Positions 51,650 to 64,000 of a stretch of DNA of 64,000 nt are shown here, piece after piece; position 1 is the first letter of the stretch; each line of letters starts with the position of its first letter. Origin of the DNA: Paraburkholderia sp. IMGN_8 (GTDB lineage Bacteria; Pseudomonadota; Gammaproteobacteria; Burkholderiales; Burkholderiaceae); contig NZ_CP150900.1 of assembly GCF_038050405.1 (NCBI RefSeq), positions 310,001-374,000 of the forward strand. The letters run 5' to 3'. A program made the position numbers and the translations under genes. A model generated the notes under the pieces. The model saw only the letters and a program-made list of their open reading frames with translations. It had not been told where the DNA came from and did no database searches.

Positions 51650-52726
51650 ATGATTACCGTCAATGTCGAACTGGGCGAGCGCGCCTACCCCATCCATATC
51701 GGTGCCGACCTGATCGGCCAGACCGCGTTGTTCGCGCCGCATATCGCCGGCAGCTCGGTCACCATCGTGACCAACACCACGGTCGAGCCGCTGTACGGCG
51801 ACAAGCTGCGCGCCGCGCTGGCGCCGCTCGGCAAGCAGGTGTCGACGGTCGTTTTGCCGGACGGCGAAGCGTGCAAGAACTGGGAAACGCTGAATCTGAT
51901 TTTCGACGCGCTGCTCGGCGCGCGGGCTGACCGTAAAACCACGCTGATCGCGCTGGGCGGCGGCGTGATCGGCGACATGACGGGTTTTGCCGCGGCCTGC
52001 TACATGCGCGGCGTGCCGTTCATTCAGGTGCCGACCACCTTGCTGTCGCAGGTCGATTCGTCGGTAGGCGGCAAGACCGGCATCAATCATCCGCTTGGCA
52101 AGAACATGATCGGCGCGTTCTATCAGCCGCAAGCCGTGATCGCCGACATCGGCGCGCTACGCACGCTGCCGGCGCGCGAACTGGCAGCGGGCATCGCCGA
52201 AGTGATCAAGACCGGCGCGATTGCCGACGCCGGCTTTTTCAGCTGGATCGAAGCGAACGTCGAGGCGCTCAATCGCTGCGAGCCAGAGGCGCTGGCCGAG
52301 GCGGTCAAGCGCTCGTGCGAGATCAAGGCGTCGGTGGTGGCGCAGGACGAGCGCGAAGGCGGCTTGCGCGCGATCCTCAATTTTGGCCACACCTTCGGCC
52401 ACGCGATCGAGGCCGGGCTCGGCTACGGCGAATGGCTGCACGGCGAGGCGGTCGGCTGCGGGATGGTGATGGCGGCGGACCTGTCCGTGCGTGAGGGCTA
52501 TCTCGACGAAGCCGCGCGCAAGCGTCTGGTCGACGTGATCGTCGCTGCGCATCTGCCAACCCGCGCGCCCGCGCTCGGCGAGTCGCGCTACGTCGAACTG
52601 ATGCGGGTCGACAAAAAGGCCGAGGCCGGCGCGATCAAATTCATTCTGCTGAAGCGTTTTGGTGAGACGCTGATCACCCAGGCGCCCGACGCCGCCGTGC
52701 ACGCAACGCTGGCCGCCGCCGTCTAG
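51650..52726 (+). CDS. aroB: 3-dehydroquinate synthase
   Basis: This 358-residue NAD- and metal-dependent enzyme converts DAHP to 3-dehydroquinate. Signatures are [20 protein letters not shown], then [20 protein letters not shown] and metal-binding histidines in [12 protein letters not shown] and [13 protein letters not shown] 51650 ([18 protein letters not shown]) matches the remembered Burkholderia start; ATG 51641, overlapping the aroK stop, is a possible alternative. It pairs with aroK as in E. coli. Confidence 0.96.
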   Translation: MITVNVELGERAYPIHIGADLIGQTALFAPHIAGSSVTIVTNTTVEPLYGDKLRAALAPLGKQVSTVVLPDGEACKNWETLNLIFDALLGARADRKTTLIALGGGVIGDMTGFAAACYMRGVPFIQVPTTLLSQVDSSVGGKTGINHPLGKNMIGAFYQPQAVIADIGALRTLPARELAAGIAEVIKTGAIADAGFFSWIEANVEALNRCEPEALAEAVKRSCEIKASVVAQDEREGGLRAILNFGHTFGHAIEAGLGYGEWLHGEAVGCGMVMAADLSVREGYLDEAARKRLVDVIVAAHLPTRAPALGESRYVELMRVDKKAEAGAIKFILLKRFGETLITQAPDAAVHATLAAAV

Positions 52727-52798
52727 AAACGGTGAGGCATTGCAGCAAAGCATCCCGCACCAGCGTCACGAGGCGCCGCCCATGTTTCGGAGAAACCG

Positions 52799-54001
52799 GT
52801 GACTGACAGGCGCAGCGACGATGTAGAGAATCACCCGGGAGGCGCGGCGGCGATCGGCGTGCCTTCGCCCGAAGCACTCGAAGCGCATCTCGCACCGTAT
52901 GCGGCGCATTCCGCGCAGTCGCGCGGCCGCCGCTATCCCGAAGCCGCGCCTAGCGCGCGCACCGAATTCCAGCGCGATCGCGACCGCATCGTCCACTCGA
53001 CGGCATTCCGCCGCCTCGAGTACAAAACCCAGGTGTTCGTGAATCACGAGGGCGACCTGTTTCGGACACGCCTCACGCACAGTCTCGAAGTCGCGCAGAT
53101 CGCGCGTTCGGTTGCACGCAATCTGCGGGTCAATGAAGACCTCGTCGAGGCCATTTCGCTCGCGCACGATCTCGGCCATACGCCATTCGGCCATGCCGGC
53201 CAGGATGCGCTCAACGAATGTATGCGCGAACACGGCGGCTTTGAACATAACCTGCAAAGCCTTGCGGTGGTCGACGATCTCGAGGAGCACTACGGCGCGT
53301 TCAATGGGCTGAACCTCTGCTTCGAAACACGCGAAGGCATTCTCAAGCATTGCTCGCGCGAGAACGCCCGGCGGCTCGGCGCGCTCGGCGAACGTTTTCT
53401 CGAAGGACGGCAGCCGTCGATCGAAGCACAGATCGCGAACGTCGCCGACGAGATCGCATACAACAATCACGATGTCGACGACGGTTTGCGTTCAGGCTTG
53501 CTCACGGTGGAGCAGCTTGCCGAAGTGGAGTTATGGCAGACGCACTACGAGGCGGCGCGCGGCGATTTTCCGCAGATCGAAGGGCGGCGGCTGATTCACG
53601 AGACGGTGCGCCGCATCATCAATACGCTGATCGTCGACCTGATCGATACAACCACCCTCAATCTGGTCCGGCATGCGCCGGCAACGCTCGACGCAGTGCG
53701 GGCCGCTCCGCCGCTCGTCGCGCATAGCGAAGCGATCGCTTCGCAGGCCGCGACGCTCAAGCGCTTTCTGTTCAAGAACCTGTATCGCCACTACCGGGTG
53801 ATGCGTATGGCGAATAAGGCGCGCCGCGTGGTGGTCGGCCTGTTCAGCGCGTTCACGGAAGATCCGCGGCTGTTGCCGCCCAGCTATCAGTCTCCGGACG
53901 CATCATTGCAGTCGCGCTTGATTGCCCACTACATTGCGGGCATGACGGATCGATATGCGGTGAAGGAATACCAGCGGCTGTTCGTGATCGACGACAACTG
54001 A
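52799..54001 (+). CDS. dgt: dGTPase-like HD-domain triphosphohydrolase
   Basis: This 400-residue enzyme is of the deoxyguanosinetriphosphate triphosphohydrolase family, which removes triphosphate from dNTPs. The N-terminal motif [20 protein letters not shown] is family-typical. Metal-binding HD residues are in [31 protein letters not shown] and [20 protein letters not shown]. The start is GTG 52799 with ggaga upstream. It follows aroB by 72 bases. Substrate choice cannot be read from sequence. Confidence 0.92.
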   Translation: MTDRRSDDVENHPGGAAAIGVPSPEALEAHLAPYAAHSAQSRGRRYPEAAPSARTEFQRDRDRIVHSTAFRRLEYKTQVFVNHEGDLFRTRLTHSLEVAQIARSVARNLRVNEDLVEAISLAHDLGHTPFGHAGQDALNECMREHGGFEHNLQSLAVVDDLEEHYGAFNGLNLCFETREGILKHCSRENARRLGALGERFLEGRQPSIEAQIANVADEIAYNNHDVDDGLRSGLLTVEQLAEVELWQTHYEAARGDFPQIEGRRLIHETVRRIINTLIVDLIDTTTLNLVRHAPATLDAVRAAPPLVAHSEAIASQAATLKRFLFKNLYRHYRVMRMANKARRVVVGLFSAFTEDPRLLPPSYQSPDASLQSRLIAHYIAGMTDRYAVKEYQRLFVIDDN

Positions 54002-54097
54002 TCGGTCGGCACGACCGAGCATCGGCGCCGGGATGCGGCGCCGGTGCGCATACCCTTAGTGAACTGCCGCCACCGGGGCGGCGGCCAGGCGTGCCGT

Positions 54098-54478
54098 TTA
54101 ACGCAGCCGCGACGCGAGCAGCGCGCTCGCGATCAGCGCGATGCCGCCGACGACTGCAATCGCCTGCCACGGATTTTCGCGCACATACTCATCGGCGTCC
54201 GAGATCGCCACTTCGGCGCGTTGGCGCATGGCCTCGCGGGTGTCGTTCAATCGGGCGCGCGCAACCTCGAGCCGCTTGCGAAATTTGCTGCGTAGCGCTA
54301 CGGCGTCGGCATGCGTGCCGTCGGCCAGCGTGTCTTCGAGTTCCGACATCAGCGTGCGCAATTCGCCGGCGATGTCTTCAGCCGCGTGGCGGCTATGGCG
54401 AGCGATACGCCGCGCACGGCGGCTGGTGGCGGTCCAGGATTCGCCGAGGGCGTCTCGTGTATTCGGAAGTGCTGTCAT
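54098..54478 (-). CDS. DUF883/ElaB-type membrane-anchored protein
   Basis: This 126-residue protein has a helical, charged body with coiled-coil character and a C-terminal anchor, YVRENPWQAIAVVGGIALIA, followed by LLASRLR. That ending is the signature of the ElaB/YqjD/YgaM family (DUF883), which in E. coli binds ribosomes at the inner membrane in stationary phase. ATG at 54478 (MTALPNTRDALGESWTATS) with ggagcg upstream is chosen over the longer frame. It converges with dgt. Confidence 0.88.
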   Translation of the reverse strand: MTALPNTRDALGESWTATSRRARRIARHSRHAAEDIAGELRTLMSELEDTLADGTHADAVALRSKFRKRLEVARARLNDTREAMRQRAEVAISDADEYVRENPWQAIAVVGGIALIASALLASRLR

Positions 54479-54783
54479 GGTCGCTCCGTCGATGAGGGTG
54501 AGAAAAGTCTCCGCGTACTCATGCGGGAAACACGGCGTCACGCAACTTCGATGCCAAAGCTGCGCAGTGTTCCAGCGAGATCATCGCACACGTGTCGGCG
54601 GTTTCTGGCGGCAGAAATTGCACTGGAAAGGTCGATCGGCGGTCAAAATTACAATGCACGCGGCAATTACCACAATAGGTGACAGAGGCATAGAATCAAA
54701 AACGCCGTCACATGTGTGACGGCGTTTGGCCGAGGTGCGGACTGTTCGCGACGGTTCGATCCATGCAGGCACAGCCTGCCTCC
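54479..54783 (-). other. gap between ompW-type gene and DUF883 gene
   Basis: No gene was found in these 305 bases. They hold the terminator at 54698-54727 and the upstream region of the DUF883 gene, in which no clear promoter was recognised. Confidence 0.5.
54698..54727 (-). terminator. terminator of the ompW-type gene
   Basis: aaacgccgtcaca pairs perfectly with tgtgacggcgttt (13 bp, two-base centre), with five T on the minus strand. It lies 57 bases after the stop of the minus-strand porin gene. Confidence 0.85.
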
Positions 54784-55506
54784 CTAGAAGACGTAACCTA
54801 TCTTCGCGAAAGTAACGATCGGGTTGAGTCTGATTTTTGCCTCAGACGTCACGGTCAGGTTGCCGACCGGAGTCGACGCGTTCGAGGTCAGTGTCGCGGT
54901 TACGCTGAGCGGTATGTATGAGACGGAGAACCCTGCGAACCAGTGTTTGTTGAACGCATAGTTGAAACCGAGATTAAACACCGGTGCCCAGGAACGATCC
55001 GTCGATACCGAGGTCGGACCATGCAGTACGCCTTGTTCAAACGCAGTGTTGGTGATCTGCGCGTCCGTGAACCAGACGTACGTGACGCCGAGGCCGGCAT
55101 ATGGTCGGAACGCCGCGGTGGCGTCGTTGAAGTAGTATTTGAACAGGAGAGCAGGACTCCATTGCCTCGCGGAGCCGAGCGTACCGAATTGCTCGAAGGT
55201 GCCTTTGCCTAGCAGGTTGAATTTCGGCGGAATGCCAATTTCAGCTTCCGCGGCGATGTGATCGGTGACAAAGTAGCCTAGGCTTAAGCCGATGGTGTCG
55301 GAGCTGTCGATGCCAGCGCCCGTGCCGGGTACCGAGATGTTGACGGGTGTCCCGCCGACGCTTGTTTCCTTCAACGGATCGCTACTGTCTTGTGGGGCGA
55401 AATGGAACCACCCCGTCGTAGCGTAAAAACTGCCGGCCGATTGCGCGTGAACTGCCGTCATGCAGGCGAGCGCCGCGATCCCTGTTATGGCCTGTTTTAA
55501 TTTCAT
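54784..55506 (-). CDS. OmpW-family outer-membrane protein
   Basis: This 240-residue protein is an eight-stranded barrel of the OmpW family, which carries small hydrophobic solutes. A signal peptide (about 1-21, ending AVHAQS) leads to strands such as GSFYATTGWFHFAP, TIGLSLGYFVTDHIAAEAEI and RPYAGLGVTYVWF; the C-terminus FAKIGYVF ends in the phenylalanine used by the BAM machinery. ATG at 55506 begins the signal peptide. It has its own terminator and stands divergent from the transposase-like gene. Confidence 0.88.
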   Translation of the reverse strand: MKLKQAITGIAALACMTAVHAQSAGSFYATTGWFHFAPQDSSDPLKETSVGGTPVNISVPGTGAGIDSSDTIGLSLGYFVTDHIAAEAEIGIPPKFNLLGKGTFEQFGTLGSARQWSPALLFKYYFNDATAAFRPYAGLGVTYVWFTDAQITNTAFEQGVLHGPTSVSTDRSWAPVFNLGFNYAFNKHWFAGFSVSYIPLSVTATLTSNASTPVGNLTVTSEAKIRLNPIVTFAKIGYVF

Positions 55507-55693
55507 ATGTGCTCCTCCAAAAAAGGCCCGCTCATTATGACCACAACGTTTGAAACAAACCATACGCGGCAGTTAGAGCTTTCTCCCTAAGCGCCGGGCG
55601 GTTTCTGGCTAAGCCGCACCGCGCCGAACCCAGCGCCCATGCGGCTTTTCAGACCTTCGGGTATATACCAACGCGACTATTGGATACTTCAGC

Positions 55694-56401
55694 ATGGCAC
55701 GGCTTGCACGTCTCTATGTCCCTGACCAGCCGCAGCACGTCATCCTCCGTGGACTCGACCAGCAGCCCGCATTTGTCGACGACCAGGACTACGAGCTCTT
55801 CATCGACTGTTTGAAAGCGGCTTCGCGCGACCACCATTTGTCGATCCACGCGTATGCGTTGATGCCGGGCGCTGTGCAATTGCTCGTCACGCCGACCGAG
55901 GAGTCGAGTCTGCCGAAAGCGATGCAGGCGGTGGGGCGCCGCTACGTTGCCCACTTCAACCGGCGCTATGCGCGCCGCGGCACGCTGTGGGAGGGCCGCT
56001 ATCGCGCAACGGTGATCGAGGGCGAGCGCTACTTCCTGCTGGCGAGCCGGGTAGTCGAGATGTGTCCGGTGCGCACGCAGCTCGTGAGCGCGTCGGAGGA
56101 CTACCGCTGGTCGAGCTACCGCCATCACATTGGCCTCACGCTCGACAGCCTCATTACCGATCATCCGTTGTACTGGTCGCTCGGCAACACGCCGTTCGAG
56201 CGGCAACGCGCGTACCGCGAGTTGTGCGAGCAGCCGCTCGACGAGCGCGAGGCCAGCCAGCTTCAGCAGGCCACTTTGAAAGGCTGGGTTTTGGGCAGCG
56301 AGACGTATCGGGAGTGGGCGGCGCGAGCGGCGAACCGGCGGGTGTCGCCACTGCCGCGCGGGCGGCCGCGCAAAGTGCGCGAGACGCCGCAGACGCAATA
56401 A
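55694..56401 (+). CDS. REP-associated transposase-like protein (RAYT/Y1_Tnp family), catalytic residues replaced
   Basis: This 235-residue protein is related to the single-strand transposases linked to REP sequences. The N-terminal HVILRGLDQQPAFVDDQDY and YRATVIEGERYFLLASRVVE, then DYRWSSYRHHIGL, match the family. But where HxH metal ligands are expected (MPNHVHLLV) it has MPGAVQLLV with Ala60 and Gln62, and where the nucleophilic tyrosine is expected (RYIExNPVR) it has RVVEMCPVR with Val120. It therefore looks inactive as a nuclease. The open frame is intact, so it may be a domesticated DNA-binding protein. It sits upstream of gltB with its own terminator. Confidence 0.85.
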   Translation: MARLARLYVPDQPQHVILRGLDQQPAFVDDQDYELFIDCLKAASRDHHLSIHAYALMPGAVQLLVTPTEESSLPKAMQAVGRRYVAHFNRRYARRGTLWEGRYRATVIEGERYFLLASRVVEMCPVRTQLVSASEDYRWSSYRHHIGLTLDSLITDHPLYWSLGNTPFERQRAYRELCEQPLDEREASQLQQATLKGWVLGSETYREWAARAANRRVSPLPRGRPRKVRETPQTQ

Positions 56402-56430
56402 AGCGTTTCGGATCAAAGGGCTCCGCGCGG

Positions 56431-56458
56431 AACGGCATCTTCGGATGCCGTTTTCTTT
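56431..56458 (+). terminator. terminator after the transposase-like gene
   Basis: aacggcatc and gatgccgtt pair around a TTCG tetraloop; ttcttt follows. It lies 29 bases after the stop. Confidence 0.88.
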
Positions 56459-56538
56459 GCACCGTTTTGATATGGAACCAATAAAAATTAGCCGCAATGC
56501 ACCAACTTGATAATAGGGGTCGTACCATCAGGTTTTGT

Positions 56539-56568
56539 TTGCTATTCCATTGATTCGTCGCGTATATT
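56539..56568 (+). promoter_or_regulatory. candidate gltB promoter
   Basis: TTGCTA (56539-56544), an 18-base spacer and TATATT (56563-56568) give a moderate sigma-70 match about 128 bases before the gltB start. No known operator was recognised. Confidence 0.4.
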
Positions 56569-56696
56569 CCGAATTCCGGCGCTTTTTGGTACGCGTAGCA
56601 TCGAGCGTACTGAGCCGCCGTCGTGGTTGCGGTGCGAACTGCGGCAATAGAAAAACGGTTTAACGGCCTGTCCGGCCCCTCACAGACGGTGTCCCC

Positions 56697-61400
<4,704 letters not shown>

Positions 61401-61520
61401 CTGGCCAATCCGCTGCTCCGTCCGAAGACGTCACATTTAGCCGTACCCGCCGCCTCTCGATGATTCGACACGCGGCGGGTGTAGATCACCCCACCTGATA
61501 CAGATAGAGAAGAGAACCAC

Positions 61521-62990
61521 ATGGGCAAGGCAACCGGTTTTCTCGAGTACGAGCGCCGCCACGAGGCGTACGAAGCTCCGCTCACGCGTGTGAAGCACTA
61601 CAAGGAATTCGTCGCGGCACTGACCGACGACGAAGCGAAGATTCAAGGCGCGCGTTGCATGGACTGCGGCATTCCGTTCTGCAACAACGGCTGCCCGGTG
61701 AACAACATCATCCCGGACTTCAACGACCTGGTGTTCCATCAGGACTGGAAGAACGCGATCGAAGTGCTGCACTCCACGAACAATTTCCCTGAGTTCACGG
61801 GCCGCATCTGCCCGGCGCCGTGTGAGGCGGCGTGCACGCTCGGCATCAACGACGATCCGGTCGGCATCAAGTCGATCGAACACGCGATTATCGACAAGGC
61901 GTGGGCCGAAGGTTGGGTTGCACCGCAGCCGCCGAAGCACAAGACCGGCAAGAAGGTCGCGGTGGTCGGTTCCGGCCCCGCCGGTTTGGCCGTCGCGCAG
62001 CAGCTCGCCCGCGTGGGGCACGATGTGACGGTGTTCGAAAAGAACGACCGGATCGGCGGCTTGCTGCGTTACGGAATTCCTGACTTCAAGCTGGAAAAGT
62101 GGCTGATCGATCGCCGCATGCGTCAGATGGAAGCCGAAGGCGTGACGTTCCGCGCCAACGTGTTCATCGGCAAGCCGGATTCGCTGCCGGAGCATATCGC
62201 CAACACGGCGAAGGAAACCATCACGCCGGCCGAACTGAAAGAACAGTTCGACGCCGTGGTGCTCGCGGGTGGTTCGGAAACGCCGCGCGATCTGCCGGTG
62301 CCGGGCCGTGAGCTCGAAGGCATCCACTACGCGATGGAATTCCTGCCGCAGCAGAACAAGGTCAATGCCGGCGACAAGGTTGCGAACCAGCTGCTCGCGA
62401 AGGGCAAGCATGTGGTCGTGATCGGCGGCGGCGATACTGGTTCGGACTGCGTCGGTACGTCGAACCGTCATGGCGCGAAGAGCGTCACGCAATTCGAACT
62501 GCTGCCGCAACCGCCGGAAGAAGAGAACAAGCCGCTCGTGTGGCCGTACTGGCCGATCAAACTGCGCACCTCGTCGTCGCATGACGAAGGCTGCTCGCGC
62601 GACTGGTCGGTGGCCACCAAGCGCCTCGAAGGCAAGAACGGCAAGGTCGAGAAGCTGATCGCCGCGCGCGTCGAATGGAAGGACGGCAAGATGCAGGAAG
62701 TGCCGGGCTCCGAATTCGAAATGAAGGCCGATCTGGTGCTGCTCGCGATGGGCTTTACGCAGCCGGTCTCGCGGGTGCTCGAAGCGTTCGGCGTCGACAA
62801 GGATGCGCGCGGCAACGTGCGTGCGTCGACCGAAGGCGACAAGGCGTATTACACGTCGGTGGATAAGGTGTTTACAGCGGGCGATATGCGCCGCGGCCAG
62901 TCGCTGGTGGTGTGGGCGATTCGGGAAGGCCGCCAGTGTGCGCGTACGGTCGATGCGTTCCTGATGGGAGGCTCGGAACTGCCGCGCTAA
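61521..62990 (+). CDS. gltD: glutamate synthase small subunit (NADPH-GOGAT beta)
   Basis: This 489-residue flavoprotein takes electrons from NADPH and passes them to GltB. N-terminal cysteines Cys46, Cys49, Cys54 and Cys58 ([13 protein letters not shown]), with [12 protein letters not shown] downstream, hold iron-sulfur clusters. The FAD motif is [18 protein letters not shown], and the NADPH-binding motif is [16 protein letters not shown] 61521 has an agaga-type ribosome-binding site and gives [20 protein letters not shown] terminator follows. Confidence 0.98.
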   Translation: MGKATGFLEYERRHEAYEAPLTRVKHYKEFVAALTDDEAKIQGARCMDCGIPFCNNGCPVNNIIPDFNDLVFHQDWKNAIEVLHSTNNFPEFTGRICPAPCEAACTLGINDDPVGIKSIEHAIIDKAWAEGWVAPQPPKHKTGKKVAVVGSGPAGLAVAQQLARVGHDVTVFEKNDRIGGLLRYGIPDFKLEKWLIDRRMRQMEAEGVTFRANVFIGKPDSLPEHIANTAKETITPAELKEQFDAVVLAGGSETPRDLPVPGRELEGIHYAMEFLPQQNKVNAGDKVANQLLAKGKHVVVIGGGDTGSDCVGTSNRHGAKSVTQFELLPQPPEEENKPLVWPYWPIKLRTSSSHDEGCSRDWSVATKRLEGKNGKVEKLIAARVEWKDGKMQEVPGSEFEMKADLVLLAMGFTQPVSRVLEAFGVDKDARGNVRASTEGDKAYYTSVDKVFTAGDMRRGQSLVVWAIREGRQCARTVDAFLMGGSELPR

Positions 62991-63074
62991 AAGTCTCCGG
63001 CCGGTTCACGCCTGCGGGCACGGAAGCCGGCCACAGCTTGCAGGAAGTGGTGGAGACGACAAAGCGGTAAAACG

Positions 63075-63109
63075 AAGCCGGGCACCTGAGAGGGTGACCC
63101 GGCTTTTTA
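63075..63109 (+). terminator. terminator of gltBD
   Basis: aagccgggcacc pairs with ggtgacccggctt (one bulged base) around tgaga, with five T next. It lies 85 bases after the gltD stop. Confidence 0.85.
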
Positions 63110-63144
63110 ACGTCCACCGAGTGTTTGGCGTGCTATTTTGCGTT

Positions 63145-63312
63145 TCATTCCCGAGGTAAGTCCCGCGATACTTGCCGGGCTGACCGGGCGGAATCATTTC
63201 CGATACCGGCGTCGCGCAGAATCGTCAGCGCGAGTTCGACGTCGTACTCGCTGCGGAACAACTGCAGATAGCCTGAACCGGCGGCGCTGCGCACGCCGTG
63301 GCGGTACTTCAC
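63145..63312 (-). pseudogene. possible coding remnant of unknown function
   Basis: The minus strand from GTG 63312 to TGA 63147-63145 encodes 55 residues with good codon character, including YLQLFRSEYDVELALTILRD, and the frame stays open further upstream (about 63360). No family was recognised. The upstream part runs into the repeat-like sequence, so it may be the truncated 3' end of a gene disrupted there. It could also be chance. Confidence 0.3.
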
Positions 63313-63651
63313 AAAACCGCCCTGGGTTTGACACTCGCGTTTCGCCCGGCGCGGTGGCTCGCCTTTGCAGCTAACGCCTCACCGAGATGCCGGCGTTTTA
63401 ACCGAAGTGGTAGATCGCACCATCACAGACCAGCGCCTCGCCGAGGCAAAGCCGATGGCTCCCACCACGTGCAAACGAAGCCACTGGTTTCCCTTGCAGA
63501 CCGCTCCGGCGAGCACGCAGTGCGAGGCGGGAAGAATGACTGCCTTGTCACAAACGCGGAGTGTGCGAGAACACCGATTCCAGATGCTCCACTACCTCCT
63601 CCAAGCCAGGGGACCCGTTTAAGAATTGGCGGTTTGAGCCGCTTTCTTTTG
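63313..63651. other. stretch without a supported gene
   Basis: Open frames exist on both strands but lack codon bias, ribosome-binding sites and recognisable families. The composition and the phrase leading into the hairpin at 63652 recall dispersed repeats I remember from Paraburkholderia genomes, where they are often annotated as hypothetical proteins. This memory was not checked. Confidence 0.35.
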
Positions 63652-63686
63652 CCTACTTTTCTTTGCGGCCGGCAAAGAAAAGTAGG
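63652..63686. repeat. 35-bp perfect hairpin, probable dispersed repeat core
   Basis: cctacttttctttgc (63652-63666) is perfectly complementary to gcaaagaaaagtagg (63672-63686) with the loop ggccg. It is followed by tgccccccgcacaggggg, which forms a second short G/C pair. This motif resembles one seen repeatedly in Burkholderia and Paraburkholderia genomes. Confidence 0.65.
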
Positions 63687-63728
63687 TGCCCCCCGCACAG
63701 GGGGAACGCTAATAAACCAATAAGTAGA

Positions 63729-63792
63729 GAAAAAACCACCGCCATAGGCAGACAGAATCAGAAAAAAACCACCACCATAGGCATACAGATCA
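63729..63792. repeat. imperfect 32-bp tandem duplication
   Basis: Two adjacent 32-base units (63729-63760 and 63761-63792) share the pattern gaaaaaaaccaccNccatag followed by gca(g/t)acagaNtca, with a few mismatches. There are only two copies and no spacer, so it is not a CRISPR array. Confidence 0.7.
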
Positions 63793-64000
63793 AAGAAGAG
63801 CCAATGCCACAAGGGCCACAACCAAACCCGCCGGGGAGGGCAAAAAACCAAACCAGGTTCCTTACCAACTACTACGATGTAACCCAAAAAATATATCCCC
63901 CCGTTAAACTGCGCTGGCAGCGCCCAAGCTGCAAAAAACCACCTTTACGTCACTCAATGCCCGCAACTGGAAAAACCTGCTCGCTACACCTCCGCCCCGC
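63793..64000. other. A/C-rich stretch at window end, no gene seen
   Basis: The plus strand is rich in A and C and poor in G and T over much of this region, unlike the rest of the window. No supported reading frame or RNA was found. Confidence 0.4.

Noticed and set aside
54020..54055. cggcgcc / ggcgccg hairpin after dgt as a terminator
   Set aside because: There is no T run on either strand, so terminator function is not supported.
63298..63723. A 141-codon plus-strand frame over the repeat region
   Set aside because: No ribosome-binding site or codon bias, and the end runs through the perfect hairpin repeat; the frame is likely accidental.
63729..63792. CRISPR-like repeat
   Set aside because: Only two adjacent imperfect copies, without spacers or cas genes.
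63423..63887. A 154-codon minus-strand frame with two YGGGFF segments
   Set aside because: The repeated segments come from the 32-bp tandem DNA duplication, and the composition is not protein-like.

Overview
This 64 kb window is a piece of the main chromosome of a betaproteobacterium of the family Burkholderiaceae. It is most likely Paraburkholderia or a close relative. The evidence is high GC with strong G/C third-position bias, near-identity of the ribosomal proteins, EF-Tu and RpoB (1368 aa) to the remembered Burkholderia forms, a recQ gene between rpoC and rpsL, and gene order typical of the group (mrcA divergent from pilM; aroK-aroB-dgt followed by gltB-gltD). No rRNA, tRNA, CRISPR array or intact insertion sequence was seen.

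Layout. 1-9.5 kb: the end of rplJ, then rplL, rpoB and rpoC, closed by a strong terminator. 9.6-11.5 kb: recQ. 11.5-16.2 kb: the str operon (rpsL, rpsG, fusA, tuf) behind a recognisable promoter. 16.2-31.1 kb: the S10, spc and alpha ribosomal clusters (rpsJ to rplQ), with secY, infA, rpmJ and rpoA, closed by a terminator. This block makes about half the ribosomal proteins plus the RNA polymerase core subunits. Three internal junctions (rpsJ/rplC, rpsQ/rplN, rpoA/rplQ) carry promoter-like -10 elements inside near-perfect inverted repeats.

31.1-41.9 kb: genes for redox, haem and cytochrome c maturation. These are cutA, dsbD, hemB and engB on the minus strand, a dihaem cytochrome c4, the System II haem-ligation pair resB/ccsA, and the methionine sulfoxide reductase pair msrP/msrQ. 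DsbD supplies reductant, HemB makes the porphyrin precursor, ResB-CcsA attach haem, and the cytochrome is a likely client.

41.9-54 kb: lysA and lptM run divergently from cyaY. Then come mrcA (PBP1A) and, divergent from it, a compact pilus assembly operon pilM-pilN-pilO-pilQ running into aroK-aroB-dgt. No separate pilP exists; a PilP-like domain seems fused to PilO, and PilQ is short. 54-56.4 kb: a DUF883 membrane protein, an OmpW-type porin and a REP-associated transposase-like protein that has lost its expected catalytic residues. 56.7-63.0 kb: glutamate synthase gltB-gltD. 63.1-64 kb: a degenerate stretch with a coding remnant, a 35-bp perfect hairpin repeat, a 32-bp tandem duplication and A/C-rich sequence.

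All identifications come from reading the sequence and from family knowledge; no database search was run. Most of the window is conserved core genome. The items most worth a second look are the hairpin-embedded promoters, the inverted repeat over the cutA ribosome-binding site, an orphan terminator suggesting a small RNA near hemB, the PilO-PilP fusion and the domesticated transposase relative.
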